Notes under the pieces: generated by a model | Told to the model about the DNA's origin: nothing | Database searches by the model: none | The model's input: the letters and a program-made list of their open reading frames with translations, nothing else | In this document: positions 23,159 through 31,694 of the stretch, in pieces | Layout: each line of letters begins with the position of its first letter | Numbering within the stretch: position 1 is the first letter of the stretch | Made by a program: the position numbers and the translations under genes | Origin: PNAI01 sp035574295 | Lineage (GTDB): Bacteria; Pseudomonadota; Alphaproteobacteria; Rhizobiales; Xanthobacteraceae | Length of the DNA: 64,000 nt | Assembly (NCBI GenBank): GCA_035574295.1 | Contig: DATLYX010000078.1 | Coordinates: 1 to 64,000, forward strand | Reading direction: 5' to 3'

Positions 23159-25462
23159 ATGGGAAAGCGTCTGATTCCGCCGGATCCGAGCAACGTTCAG
23201 CCGGTGCAACTGCGCGAGGCGCTGGAGGAGCGCTATCTCGCGTATGCCCTCTCGACCATCATGCACAGGGCGCTGCCCGATGCGCGCGATGGCCTGAAAC
23301 CGGTGCATCGGCGGCTGCTCTATGCGATGCGGCTGTTGAATCTCGATCCGGGCGCCGCATTCAAGAAGTGCGCGCGCGTGGTCGGCGATGTGATCGGCAA
23401 ATTCCATCCGCACGGCGACCAGGCGGTCTACGACGCCTTGGTGCGGCTCGCCCAGGATTTCGCGCAGCGTTATCCCTTGGTCGACGGGCACGGCAACTTC
23501 GGCAATATCGACGGCGATAATCCGGCGGCCATGCGCTACACCGAGGCGCGGCTGACCGAGGTCGCGCGTCTGTTGATGGAAGGCATCGACGAAGACGCGG
23601 TGGACTTCCGGCCGACCTACGACGGCGGCGATTCCGAACCGGTGGTGTTGCCGGCGGCGTTCCCCAATCTGCTTGCCAACGGGTCGCAGGGCATTGCGGT
23701 CGGCATGGCGACTTCGATCCCGCCGCACAATGTCGCGGAGATCTGCGACGCCGCGCTGCACCTGATCGAAAATCCGAACGCGCGCAGCAAGACGCTGCTC
23801 AAATACATTCCCGGGCCGGATTTCCCGACCGGCGGTCTGGTGGTGGACCCGCGCGAGGCGATCGCCGAGGCCTATGCGACCGGCCGCGGATCGTTCCGGG
23901 TGCGCGCACGCTGGCACAAGGAGGAAACCGGCCGCGGCACCTACCAAATCATCGTCACCGAGATTCCCTGGCTCGTGCAGAAGACCCGGCTGATCGAAAA
24001 GATGGCCGAGCTGTTCAACGACAAAAAGCTGCCGTTGGTGGAGTCTTTTCGCGACGAGTCCACGGAGGATGTGCGCATCGTCATCGAGCCGCGAGCGCGG
24101 ACCGTGGATCCCGTGCTGCTGATGGAGTCGCTATTCAAGCTCACGGAGCTCGAGACGCGCATCCCGCTCAACATGAACGTGCTGTCGCGGGGGCGTGTGC
24201 CGAAAGTCATGGGGCTGGCGGAGGTGCTGCGGGAATGGCTCGACCACCGCCGCGACGTGCTGCTGCGCCGCTCCAGGTACCGGCTGAAAGTTATCGAACA
24301 TCGGCTGGAGGTTTTGGGCGGCTACCTCGTCGCCTATCTCAATCTTGATCGGGTGATCCGGATCATCCGCAATGAAGACGAGCCCAAGCCCGTACTCATG
24401 AAGGCGTTCAAGCTGTCCGAAGTGCAGGCGGATGCGATCCTCAACATGCGGCTGCGCAATCTGCGCAAGCTCGAAGAGATTGAGATCAAGAAAGAGAACA
24501 AGGAGCTGCGGGAGGAAAAGGCGGGCCTGGAAAAGCTCGTGCGCTCGGAAAGGGAGCAATGGAAGAAGATCGCCGACGAAATCAAGCAACTGCGCGCGGC
24601 GTTCGGTCCCGCTACCAAGCTGGGCAAGCGCCGCACCGGTTTTGCCGAGGCGCCGGAGCACGACGTAGCGGCGATCGAGGAGGCCATGGTGGTGCGCGAG
24701 CCGATCACCGTCGTGGTATCGGAGAAAGGCTGGATCCGGGCGTTGCGCGGCACGGTGACAGATCTCTCAAGCGTTTCGTTCAAGGGAGACGATGCGTTGA
24801 AATTCGCGTTTCCGGCGGAAACGACCTCCAAGTGTCTGGTGTTTGCCACCAACGGCCGGTTCTACACGATCGACGCTTCCAAATTGCCGGGCGGCCGCGG
24901 GCACGGGGAGCCGGTGCGGCTGTTCGCCGACATCGAGCAGGAGCACGATCTGGTGGCGGTGTTCCGCTATCAGGGCGGCCGCAAGCTCATTGTCGCAAGC
25001 GCGGCCGGCCGCGGCTTCGTGGTGGATGAAGACGAATGCCTTGCGAACACGCGCAAGGGCAAGCAAGTGCTGAACGTGAAACCGCCGGATGTGGCGCGGG
25101 CGGTCGCGCCGGTGGAAGGCGAGCTGGTGGCGGCGATCGGTGAAAATCGGAAGATGGTGATCTTTCCGCTCGCGCAGGTGCCGCAGATGACGCGCGGGCG
25201 GGGGGTGCGGCTGCAGCGGTACAAGCAGGGCGGGCTTTCCGACGTGACCACCTTCAAAGGCGAAGAGGGCCTGACCTGGATCGATAATGCCGGCCGCGCA
25301 TTTGTGCTCTCACTCAAGGATTTGGCCGCCTGGCGCGGCAACCGTGCCGATGCCGGCCGCGTGCGGCCCGATCGTTTCCTCACCAACAACAGGTTCGGCC
25401 GCCGACCGGAGCATGGCCGTAACGGCGGAGGCGGGGAGACGAAAAACGAGCGAAGGGGCTAA
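23159..25462 (+). CDS. parC: DNA topoisomerase IV subunit A
   Basis: 767 residues. GKFHPHGDQAVYDALVRLAQDF and catalytic Tyr127 in NPAAMRYTEARL, then NGSQGIAVGMATSIPPHN, mark a GyrA/ParC breakage-reunion subunit. The C-terminal beta-pinwheel is short and lacks the GyrA box, so ParC is favoured over GyrA. It decatenates daughter chromosomes. ATG 23159 is chosen over TTG 23138. Long tail after the last blade is Arg/Gly-rich (GRRPEHGRNGGGGETKNERRG). parE is not in the window. Confidence 0.92.
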   Translation: MGKRLIPPDPSNVQPVQLREALEERYLAYALSTIMHRALPDARDGLKPVHRRLLYAMRLLNLDPGAAFKKCARVVGDVIGKFHPHGDQAVYDALVRLAQDFAQRYPLVDGHGNFGNIDGDNPAAMRYTEARLTEVARLLMEGIDEDAVDFRPTYDGGDSEPVVLPAAFPNLLANGSQGIAVGMATSIPPHNVAEICDAALHLIENPNARSKTLLKYIPGPDFPTGGLVVDPREAIAEAYATGRGSFRVRARWHKEETGRGTYQIIVTEIPWLVQKTRLIEKMAELFNDKKLPLVESFRDESTEDVRIVIEPRARTVDPVLLMESLFKLTELETRIPLNMNVLSRGRVPKVMGLAEVLREWLDHRRDVLLRRSRYRLKVIEHRLEVLGGYLVAYLNLDRVIRIIRNEDEPKPVLMKAFKLSEVQADAILNMRLRNLRKLEEIEIKKENKELREEKAGLEKLVRSEREQWKKIADEIKQLRAAFGPATKLGKRRTGFAEAPEHDVAAIEEAMVVREPITVVVSEKGWIRALRGTVTDLSSVSFKGDDALKFAFPAETTSKCLVFATNGRFYTIDASKLPGGRGHGEPVRLFADIEQEHDLVAVFRYQGGRKLIVASAAGRGFVVDEDECLANTRKGKQVLNVKPPDVARAVAPVEGELVAAIGENRKMVIFPLAQVPQMTRGRGVRLQRYKQGGLSDVTTFKGEEGLTWIDNAGRAFVLSLKDLAAWRGNRADAGRVRPDRFLTNNRFGRRPEHGRNGGGGETKNERRG

Positions 25463-25468
25463 AGCGGG

Positions 25469-25517
25469 GCGCATGTCCTTTTCGGAAAACCGGGTTCCAC
25501 TTTTCCGGGACGTGCGC
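25469..25517. repeat. dispersed palindromic element at the parC 3' end
   Basis: GCGCATGTCC (25469-25478) is matched by GGACGTGCGC (25508-25517, one mismatch) around CTTTTCGGAAAACCGGGTT..TTTTCC. The core wording (CCTTTTCGGAAAACCG and CACTTTTCC) is that of a palindrome scattered between genes across many Rhizobiales genomes. It fills the 54 bp between parC and the convergent minus-strand gene and includes the last base of that gene's stop codon; it may serve as terminator for both. Confidence 0.65.
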
Positions 25518-26506
25518 TAAAGGCCCATGACGAATTTCATCCGGAACTGGTGACGCTCGAAATTGTCGAGGTCGAGGCGGCGGGCGCTTGCGGTGGAGCG
25601 GCCGCGGATCTGCGGCGTCCAGACGAAGTTGAGCGTGGTGGATTCGCCGAGTTTGACGAGGGCGGTTGGGCCGGCGAACAGCGCCCGCCCGATGTTGCGC
25701 CGAAGGGTTGCGCCCTCGAAGGTCGTCTGATGACGCAGCTCCAGCCCTCCGAAGGCGCGGTCGCTGAATTGATACGCGATCGCACCCGACAGGTTGGTGC
25801 TGGATGAGCTTACCCACGCACTTTGGCCGGCGAGGTGCTGTGTTGCAGGGGCGTAATTCAGGTTCAGAGCGGCGTAGAGGCGCCCGGCGGCAAGGACCGC
25901 GTCAATCAAGAGCTTGAATTCGGCCGTGTAGGATGTGGCGGTGGCGCCCGATCCGGAATCGATGAGTGCCCAGCGCGGTTCGAACGAGAGCGTGGCGGCT
26001 AACGGATTGGCGGAGCTGCGGTCGATGAAGCGATAACTGATTTCGCCGGATAGGCCGTCAAAGCGGGTGCGGTTCCGGTCGTCGCGGTGGATCCCCCCGC
26101 CGATCGCATGGTGGGTCGCAAACGGCGCAACAGCGATCGCCAAATTCTCGGTAATGGTCGCGCTGAATTGAGTCTTCAGCGTAACGGCGCGATAGCGGCC
26201 GTCGGCCTTTCCGACGCGGCCGGACAATTCGAATGCGATGGCGCAGTCGCCCGGGTTGCCCACATCGCTTGGGCTCGTGAAGCCAAAAATGTCGCCGCCC
26301 GGCACATCCGGGAAACTCTCGCCCGGCTTTTGCATCGCTGCCTTCCGGCAGGGGCCCGAGTCCGGCACCGCACTGACGGGCATGGCCGTCCGCACACCTG
26401 GGCTGTCCGCCAGGGCCAGGTATGGCGCAAACAGGAACGGTAAGAGTATGCCCGCCCGGCAGCGGCGCCTGATCGCTGCCAACACCGATACTGATTTTGC
26501 TTTCAA
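25517..26506 (-). CDS. exported protein of unknown function, probable outer-membrane beta-barrel
   Basis: 329 residues from TTG 26506 (GAGG 5 bp upstream). The N-terminus fits a signal peptide (RRRCRAGILLPFLFAPYLALA). After about residue 90 the sequence is amphipathic beta-strands (for example AVTLKTQFSATITENLAIAVAPF, AATLSFEPRWALI, LYAALNLNYAP, AFGGLELRHQTTF, TTLNFVWTPQIRG), ending KFVMGL, consistent with a barrel of ten or more strands. Two Cys near the N-terminus (GPCRKAA and GDCAIAF) could pair. I do not recognise the family. Its promoter region is shared with sitA, so it may be controlled with the metal importer. Confidence 0.65.
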   Translation of the reverse strand: MKAKSVSVLAAIRRRCRAGILLPFLFAPYLALADSPGVRTAMPVSAVPDSGPCRKAAMQKPGESFPDVPGGDIFGFTSPSDVGNPGDCAIAFELSGRVGKADGRYRAVTLKTQFSATITENLAIAVAPFATHHAIGGGIHRDDRNRTRFDGLSGEISYRFIDRSSANPLAATLSFEPRWALIDSGSGATATSYTAEFKLLIDAVLAAGRLYAALNLNYAPATQHLAGQSAWVSSSSTNLSGAIAYQFSDRAFGGLELRHQTTFEGATLRRNIGRALFAGPTALVKLGESTTLNFVWTPQIRGRSTASARRLDLDNFERHQFRMKFVMGL

Positions 26507-26527
26507 TCCTGCCTCGGACGAATGCGG

Positions 26528-26555
26528 TTGACACCATAAGATGAAGGGTTAGATT
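26528..26555 (+). promoter_or_regulatory. sigma70-type promoter of sitABCD
   Basis: TTGACA (26528-26533), 16-bp spacer, TAGATT (26550-26555): perfect -35 and good -10. Predicted transcription start near 26562, inside the Fur-family palindrome. Confidence 0.65.
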
Positions 26556-26559
26556 GTTA

Positions 26560-26574
26560 TGCGAATGATTTGCA
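26560..26574. promoter_or_regulatory. Fur-family (Mur-like) operator over the sitA transcription start
   Basis: TGCGAATGATTTGCA is a 7-1-7 palindrome (six of seven arm bases match), the layout of Fur-family boxes. In rhizobia the Fur homologue Mur represses sitABCD through such elements when manganese is ample. Lies immediately after the -10 at 26550, well placed for repression. Confidence 0.6.
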
Positions 26575-26609
26575 TTTGCAAGTATCCGGCTGCGCTCAAG
26601 ACCAGACGA

Positions 26610-27530
26610 GTGACCCTGACGCGGCGCTGCGCGCTTCTTGCGTTGGCGCTACTGCTGGCGGGACTCGGCGTACAAGGGGAGGCGGCGTTTGCCGAAACGT
26701 CGCCGCGCGCCAAGCCGTTCCGGGCGGTGACCACGTTCACGGTCATCCAGGATATGGCCCAGAATGTTGCCGGCACAGCAGCGGTGGTGGAGTCGATCAC
26801 CAAACCCGGTGCCGAGATTCATGACTATCAGCCGACCCCGCTCGACATCGTGCGCGCGCAGGCCGCGGACCTCGTCTTGTGGAACGGATTCAATCTTGAG
26901 CGCTGGTTCGAAAAATTTTTCCAGAACGTCAAGAACGTCCCCAGCGTGGTGTTGACCGAAGGGATCGAGCCCATGGGCATCCGCGAAGGTCCTTATACCG
27001 GCAAGCCCAATCCCCACGCCTGGATGTCGCCGAGCAATGCGCTCATTTATGTCGAGAACATCCGCAAGGCGTTCGTGAAATACGATCCGGCCAACGCCGA
27101 GATCTACAATCGCAACGCTGAAGCCTATGCGGCGAAAATCAAGGCGATCGATGAGCCGTTGCGCAGGCGGCTGGCGGCTATCCCTGAGAATCAGCGATGG
27201 CTCGTGACCAGCGAAGGGGCCTTCAGCTATCTTGCCCGCGACTACAATTTGCGCGAGGCCTATCTGTGGCCGATCAACGCCGACGAGATGGGCACGCCGC
27301 AGCAGGTGCGCAAGGTCATCGACCTCGTGCGCAGGCACAAGATCCCGGTGGTGTTCAGCGAAAGTACGGTGTCCGACAAGCCGGCGCGGCAAGTGGCGCG
27401 CGAAACCGGCGCGCGCTATGGCGGGGTGCTGTACGTCGATTCTTTGAGCGCGGCGAACGGGCCGGTGCCGACCTATCTTGATCTGTTGCGGGTCACCGTG
27501 GAAACGATCGCCAAAGGATTTGGCAAGTGA
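26610..27530 (+). CDS. sitA: Mn/Fe ABC transporter, periplasmic metal-binding protein
   Basis: 306 residues of the cluster A-I (ZnuA/SitA/MntC) family. Metal ligands are visible: His in AEIHDYQP, His in PNPHAWMSP, Glu in VTSEGAFSYL and Asp in YVDSLSA. There is no His-rich loop, which argues for Mn/Fe rather than Zn. GTG 26610 begins a good signal peptide (TLTRRCALLALALLLAGLG); the more upstream ATG 26559 lies at or before the predicted transcription start and overlaps the operator, so it is rejected. No lipobox Cys. First gene of sitABCD; it overlaps sitB by four bases. Confidence 0.85.
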   Translation: MTLTRRCALLALALLLAGLGVQGEAAFAETSPRAKPFRAVTTFTVIQDMAQNVAGTAAVVESITKPGAEIHDYQPTPLDIVRAQAADLVLWNGFNLERWFEKFFQNVKNVPSVVLTEGIEPMGIREGPYTGKPNPHAWMSPSNALIYVENIRKAFVKYDPANAEIYNRNAEAYAAKIKAIDEPLRRRLAAIPENQRWLVTSEGAFSYLARDYNLREAYLWPINADEMGTPQQVRKVIDLVRRHKIPVVFSESTVSDKPARQVARETGARYGGVLYVDSLSAANGPVPTYLDLLRVTVETIAKGFGK

Positions 27531-28441
27531 ACCTGATTGCGCAAGAGATGCCAACTTCAGGCGCGACTTTGGGCGCGAGCATCTCGGTGCGCGGCCTGAC
27601 CGTGACCTATCCCAACGGCTTCACCGCCGTGCAGGATGCCTCATTCGATCTTGATCCGGGCACAATCTGTGCGCTCGTCGGCGTGAACGGCAGCGGCAAG
27701 ACCACGGTGTTCAGGGCGATCATGGGATTCGTCCGCCCGGCGGCCGGCGAAGTGCGGCTATGCGGTCTCCCCGTCGCGGAAGCCATCAAACGCAACATTG
27801 TCGCCTACGTGCCGCAAAGCGAGGACATCGACTGGAATTTCCCGGTTCTGGTCGAAGACGTGGTGATGATGGGCCGCTACGGCCATATGAATTTCTTGCG
27901 CATGCCGTCGCGCGCGGACCGCTACAAGGTCGATGAGGCGCTGGCGCGGGTCGGCATGTCCGAATATCGGCAGCGGCAGATCGGGGAACTCAGCGGCGGC
28001 CAGAAAAAGCGCGTGTTTTTGGCGCGCGCGCTGGCGCAGGAGGGTCGCATCATCCTGCTGGACGAGCCGTTCACCGGCGTCGACGTCAAGACCGAGACAG
28101 CCATCATCGCGCTGCTGCGCGAGCTGCGCGCCGCCGGCCACCTCATGCTGATCTCAACCCATAACCTCGGCAGCGTGCCGGATTTCTGCGACCAGGTGGT
28201 GCTGATCAATCGCAGGATATTGGCGGCAGGGCCGACGGCACAGGTGTTCACGCAGGCCAACCTCGAACGCGCGTTCGGCGGCGCGCTGCGCCATTACAGC
28301 CTCGGCGGAGCGGAATTGCACGACGACCAGGATCCGCGGCGGCTGACCGTGCTCACCGACGACGAGCGTCCGCTGGTGCTCTATGGCGAGGAGAAAAACC
28401 AGGCGGCGCCGCCCAAGCCGCCGCCGGTAAAAAAACCATGA
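27527..28441 (+). CDS. sitB: Mn/Fe ABC transporter, ATP-binding protein
   Basis: 304 residues. Walker A GVNGSGKTT, signature LSGGQKKRV, Walker B IILLDEPFTGVD and switch His in LISTHNLG are all present. AYVPQSEDIDWNFPV between Walker A and signature is typical of metal importers of this family. C-terminal extension (about 265-304) is Pro/Lys-rich. GTG 27527 overlaps the sitA stop and its end overlaps sitC. Cytoplasmic face of the inner membrane. Confidence 0.9.
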   Translation: MNLIAQEMPTSGATLGASISVRGLTVTYPNGFTAVQDASFDLDPGTICALVGVNGSGKTTVFRAIMGFVRPAAGEVRLCGLPVAEAIKRNIVAYVPQSEDIDWNFPVLVEDVVMMGRYGHMNFLRMPSRADRYKVDEALARVGMSEYRQRQIGELSGGQKKRVFLARALAQEGRIILLDEPFTGVDVKTETAIIALLRELRAAGHLMLISTHNLGSVPDFCDQVVLINRRILAAGPTAQVFTQANLERAFGGALRHYSLGGAELHDDQDPRRLTVLTDDERPLVLYGEEKNQAAPPKPPPVKKP

Positions 28442-29298
28442 TGACCGAGCTGCTGATTCCGTTCGGTTACGACTACATGCTCAAGGCCATGTGGGTCAGC
28501 GCCTTGGTCGGCGCGGTCTGCGCCTTCCTGTCCGCCTATCTGATGCTCAAGGGCTGGTCGCTGATGGGCGATGCACTGGCGCACTCGATCGTGCCGGGGG
28601 TGGCCGGCGCCTACATTCTTGGGTTCCCGTTCGCCGCCGGGGCGTTCTTTGCCGGCATACTCGCAGCCCTCGGCATGGCTTTCGTGAAGCAGCGCTCGCG
28701 GCTGCGCGAAGATGCGGTGATCGGGCTTGTGTTCACTTCGCTGTTCGCGCTCGGATTGCTCATGGCCTCGATCTGGCCGACTTCGGTGAGCATCCAGACC
28801 ATCGTGCTCGGCAATATCCTCGCCATTGCCGACGAGGACGTGGTCCAGGTCGCCATCATTGCCGCTATTTCGCTGGCGGTCCTGGCGCTGAAATGGAAGG
28901 ACCTGATGGTTGCCTTCTTCGACGAAAGCCACGCGCGCAGCGTCGGCCTGAACCCCGCGGCGCTGAAGGTGTTGTTCTTCACGTTGCTCAGCGCGTGCAC
29001 GGTGGCGGCGCTGCAGACAGTCGGCGCGTGCCTTGTGATTGCGATGGTGGTGACGCCCGGCGCGACCGCGTATCTGCTCACCGATCGGTTTGGGCGCCTT
29101 GTCATCATCAGCGTTGCGATCGGGGCGGTCACGAGTTTTGTCGGGGCCTATATCAGCTATTTCCTCGACGGCGCGACCGGGGGCGTGATCGTGACGCTGC
29201 AATCGTTGCTATTTCTCGCGGCGTTCTTCTTTGCACCCAAGCACGGGCGGATCGCGTCGCGCCGGCGGCGCATGATGGCAGCGGAGGCGACGCCATGA
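28438..29298 (+). CDS. sitC: Mn/Fe ABC transporter, permease 1
   Basis: 286 residues with about eight hydrophobic segments, ABC-3 family. LMLKGWSLMGDALAHSIVPGV near the N-terminus is the family hallmark. AYLLTDRFGRLVIIS and the tail FFAPKHGRIASRRRR follow. Overlaps sitB and sitD by four bases each. A second, different permease downstream makes the heterodimeric SitABCD/YfeABCD organisation, unlike ZnuABC which has one. Confidence 0.9.
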   Translation: MMTELLIPFGYDYMLKAMWVSALVGAVCAFLSAYLMLKGWSLMGDALAHSIVPGVAGAYILGFPFAAGAFFAGILAALGMAFVKQRSRLREDAVIGLVFTSLFALGLLMASIWPTSVSIQTIVLGNILAIADEDVVQVAIIAAISLAVLALKWKDLMVAFFDESHARSVGLNPAALKVLFFTLLSACTVAALQTVGACLVIAMVVTPGATAYLLTDRFGRLVIISVAIGAVTSFVGAYISYFLDGATGGVIVTLQSLLFLAAFFFAPKHGRIASRRRRMMAAEATP

Positions 29299-30167
29299 TC
29301 GATTGGATCACGCTGCCGCTGAGCTATCCGTTCATGCAACGGGCGCTCGTGGTGTCGGTCCTGGTCGGCGCGGTGTGTGCGGTGCTGTCCTGCTACCTCG
29401 TGCTGAAGGGGTGGTCGCTGATGGGCGACGCCATTTCGCATGCGGTGCTGCCCGGCATCGTGATCGCCTATGTGCTGTCGCTGCCGCTTGCGCTCGGCGC
29501 GTTTGCGGCCGGGCTCGCCTGCGCGGTGTTCACCGGCTACCTGAAGGAGAACAGCCGGGTGAAGGAAGACACGGTGATGGGCATCGTGTTCTCCGGCATG
29601 TTCGGGTTCGGGCTGGTCATCTTCACCAAGGTCGAGACCGACCAGCATCTCAATCACATCCTATTCGGGAACGTGCTTGGCGTGACGCCGCGCGATCTGA
29701 TCGAGACCGGCATCATCGCGGGCGGGACGCTCTTGGCGGTGCTGCTGCGGCGGCGAGATCTGTTGCTCTATTGCTTCGATCCAAACCATGCGCGGGCCAT
29801 CGGCCTGCCGGTGCGGCTATTGCATTATGGCCTGCTGGTTCTCTTGTCGCTCACCATCGTGGCTTCGCTGAAGGCGGTCGGAATTATTTTGGTGATCGCC
29901 ATGCTGGTGGCGCCGGGTGCCATCGCCTATCTGTTGACCGACAGTTTCGAGCGAATGCTGATCATCGCCGCGGCGGTGGCCATTGCTTCTTCCGCGCTTG
30001 GAACCATTGTCAGTTTCCATATCGATGCAGCCACCGGCGCCTGCATTGTGCTCATCCAGGCGCTGGCGTTCATGGCGGCTTTCCTGTTCGCGCCAAAGCG
30101 TGGCTTGCTGGTGTCGCGCACGCACGGAGCGCAAGCGACGACGCGGTCGCACGACGCGGCAATTTGA
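29295..30167 (+). CDS. sitD: Mn/Fe ABC transporter, permease 2
   Basis: 290 residues, ABC-3 family, eight or so membrane segments. LVLKGWSLMGDAISHAVLPGIV mirrors sitC, and AYLLTDSFERMLIIA recurs; overall the two permeases are clear paralogues. End of the operon; convergent with bpt, whose stop lies 11 bp on. Confidence 0.9.
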   Translation: MIDWITLPLSYPFMQRALVVSVLVGAVCAVLSCYLVLKGWSLMGDAISHAVLPGIVIAYVLSLPLALGAFAAGLACAVFTGYLKENSRVKEDTVMGIVFSGMFGFGLVIFTKVETDQHLNHILFGNVLGVTPRDLIETGIIAGGTLLAVLLRRRDLLLYCFDPNHARAIGLPVRLLHYGLLVLLSLTIVASLKAVGIILVIAMLVAPGAIAYLLTDSFERMLIIAAAVAIASSALGTIVSFHIDAATGACIVLIQALAFMAAFLFAPKRGLLVSRTHGAQATTRSHDAAI

Positions 30168-30177
30168 TCGCGCGGTC

Positions 30178-30927
30178 TCAGGCGTTGACGCGCACCCAGC
30201 TATCGGGCATCAGCCGCTCCTGGGGGAGAAAACGCGCCTTGTAGTCCATCTTGCGCGAGCCATTGACCCAATAGCCGAGATAGACGTAGCGCAGCCCCAT
30301 GCGGCGAGTGCGCTCGATGTGATCGAGGATCATCAACGTACCGAGCGAACGCGCGCTGTGCTCGGGATCGAAAAACGAATAGACCATGGACAGCCCGTCA
30401 TTGAGTACGTCGGTGAGCGCCACGGCCAGCAATGGTCCGGCACCGCGGCCGTTGATCGCCGTGTCGGGACCGCGCAGGCGGTATTCGATCAGCCGTGTCT
30501 TGACGTGGCTGTCCTCTACCATCATGGCGTAGTCGAGCACCGTCATGTCGGCCATGCCGCCGTCGGCATGACGGGCGTCGAGATAGGCCCGAAACACGGA
30601 ATACTGCTCGGATGTGGGCACCAGAGCGCGCATCTCGCCGACCACATCGGAATTGCGCGCCAGGATCCGGCGCATGCTGCGCGTGGGCCGAAACTCGTCG
30701 GCGATCACGCGCACCGAAACGCAGGCGCGGCAGCCCTCGCAGGCCGGGCGATAAGCGATCGACTGGCTGCGACGGAAGCCTCCGTGGGTGAGCAGGTTGT
30801 TCAGCCCGGGGGCGCGATCGCCGACCAGGTGGGTGAACACCTTGCGCTCCTCGCGGCCGGGCAGATAGGGGCAGGGCGAGGGGGCGGTCAGATAGAACTG
30901 GGGGGTGTCGCGCGAATGATGGGTCAC
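30178..30927 (-). CDS. bpt: aspartate/glutamate leucyltransferase (N-end rule)
   Basis: 249 residues. CPYLPGREERKVFTHL and YRPACEGCRACVSVRV carry the Cys cluster of the arginyl/leucyl-tRNA-protein transferase family; SFFDPEHSARSLGTLMILDHIE and YVYLGYWVNGSRKMDYKARFLP complete the GNAT-like core. Bpt adds Leu to proteins with N-terminal Asp or Glu for ClpAP/ClpS degradation. Starts at GTG 30927. The family was formerly annotated as arginyltransferase (Ate). Confidence 0.92.
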   Translation of the reverse strand: MTHHSRDTPQFYLTAPSPCPYLPGREERKVFTHLVGDRAPGLNNLLTHGGFRRSQSIAYRPACEGCRACVSVRVIADEFRPTRSMRRILARNSDVVGEMRALVPTSEQYSVFRAYLDARHADGGMADMTVLDYAMMVEDSHVKTRLIEYRLRGPDTAINGRGAGPLLAVALTDVLNDGLSMVYSFFDPEHSARSLGTLMILDHIERTRRMGLRYVYLGYWVNGSRKMDYKARFLPQERLMPDSWVRVNA

Positions 30928-31028
30928 TGTCGGCTCTGGCTCGGCGGTGCGTCAGATGGCGATTCCATCCATAAATCTTGCCTGCAATGCGGCGCAGATG
31001 AAAGGGCTTCCCGCCCAGGAGAGGCGGC

Positions 31029-31568
31029 TCAACCGCTCCGGGAAGCCGTCTTGAGCATGTTCGCCCGGGTCGCATTGTTAATGATCACGACCCCGAGGAG
31101 AATGTCGTGGAGGAGGCGGCGCCGTTCGTTAAAAAACCCGACCAGCAGGATCAAGGGAGTGAGGGCCGAGATCGAGACCCAGAACAGCACGGCATGCACG
31201 GCGCCGAGCACGAAATAGGCCGGCGCGCCATACCAGGTGCGCATTTCCAGATCCATCATCCGCATGCCGATGGTAGCCGAATGGGCGCTGCCGAGAGTGA
31301 AGCCGTAATAGGCCAGCCCCCAGATCACGGCGGCCGGCGGCAGCAGCAGATACAGGAAGAAGCCAAATCCAAAAGTGACGAGTCCAGCGGCGAAGATGAA
31401 TACCGCGGCCAAGGCCACAGGTACGGCGAGGATCACGAGATCGATGATGAAAGCCACCACGCGCCGCGGCAGCACGTCGGCGAACAGCTCGGGATTGGCC
31501 GCCGGATCATAGGCGTGGGGCTTGACCTCGAACGGCAGATTGACGCGGTTGGAATCGTCCGTGGCCAT
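31029..31568 (-). CDS. RDD family membrane protein
   Basis: 179 residues from ATG 31568. ADVLPRRVVAFIIDLVILAVPVALA opens the RDD domain (Arg-Arg then Asp), followed by two further membrane segments and the TIGMRMMDLEMRTW / RRRLLHDILLGVVIIN signature. Four membrane spans in all. Function of the family is mostly unknown; some members act in Na+/H+ exchange. Probably follows its own promoter; bpt lies 101 bp downstream on the same strand. Confidence 0.85.
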   Translation of the reverse strand: MATDDSNRVNLPFEVKPHAYDPAANPELFADVLPRRVVAFIIDLVILAVPVALAAVFIFAAGLVTFGFGFFLYLLLPPAAVIWGLAYYGFTLGSAHSATIGMRMMDLEMRTWYGAPAYFVLGAVHAVLFWVSISALTPLILLVGFFNERRRLLHDILLGVVIINNATRANMLKTASRSG

Positions 31569-31694
31569 GGTTCTCGTCCCGATCGCACGCACGGATTTGG
31601 ACAAAAACGCCCGCCCTGGGCAAGGGGCGGCGCGCGGCGCGCGGCAGTTCGTAGCTGCGTGAATCTACATTAGAATGCGCCGAGGAGACCAGAC

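Noticed and set aside
22668..23174. Possible gene of about 168 residues upstream of parC
   Set aside because: Overlaps the parC start, contains the terminator-like hairpin and has atypical composition without motifs.
26559..26609. ATG 26559 as start of sitA
   Set aside because: It lies at the predicted transcription start, inside the operator; the peptide before GTG 26610 (MRMICICKYPAALKTRR) is not part of a signal peptide.
26610..30167. Zinc importer ZnuABC
   Set aside because: Two permeases, no His-rich loop in the binding protein, and A-B-C-D order of sit/yfe systems.
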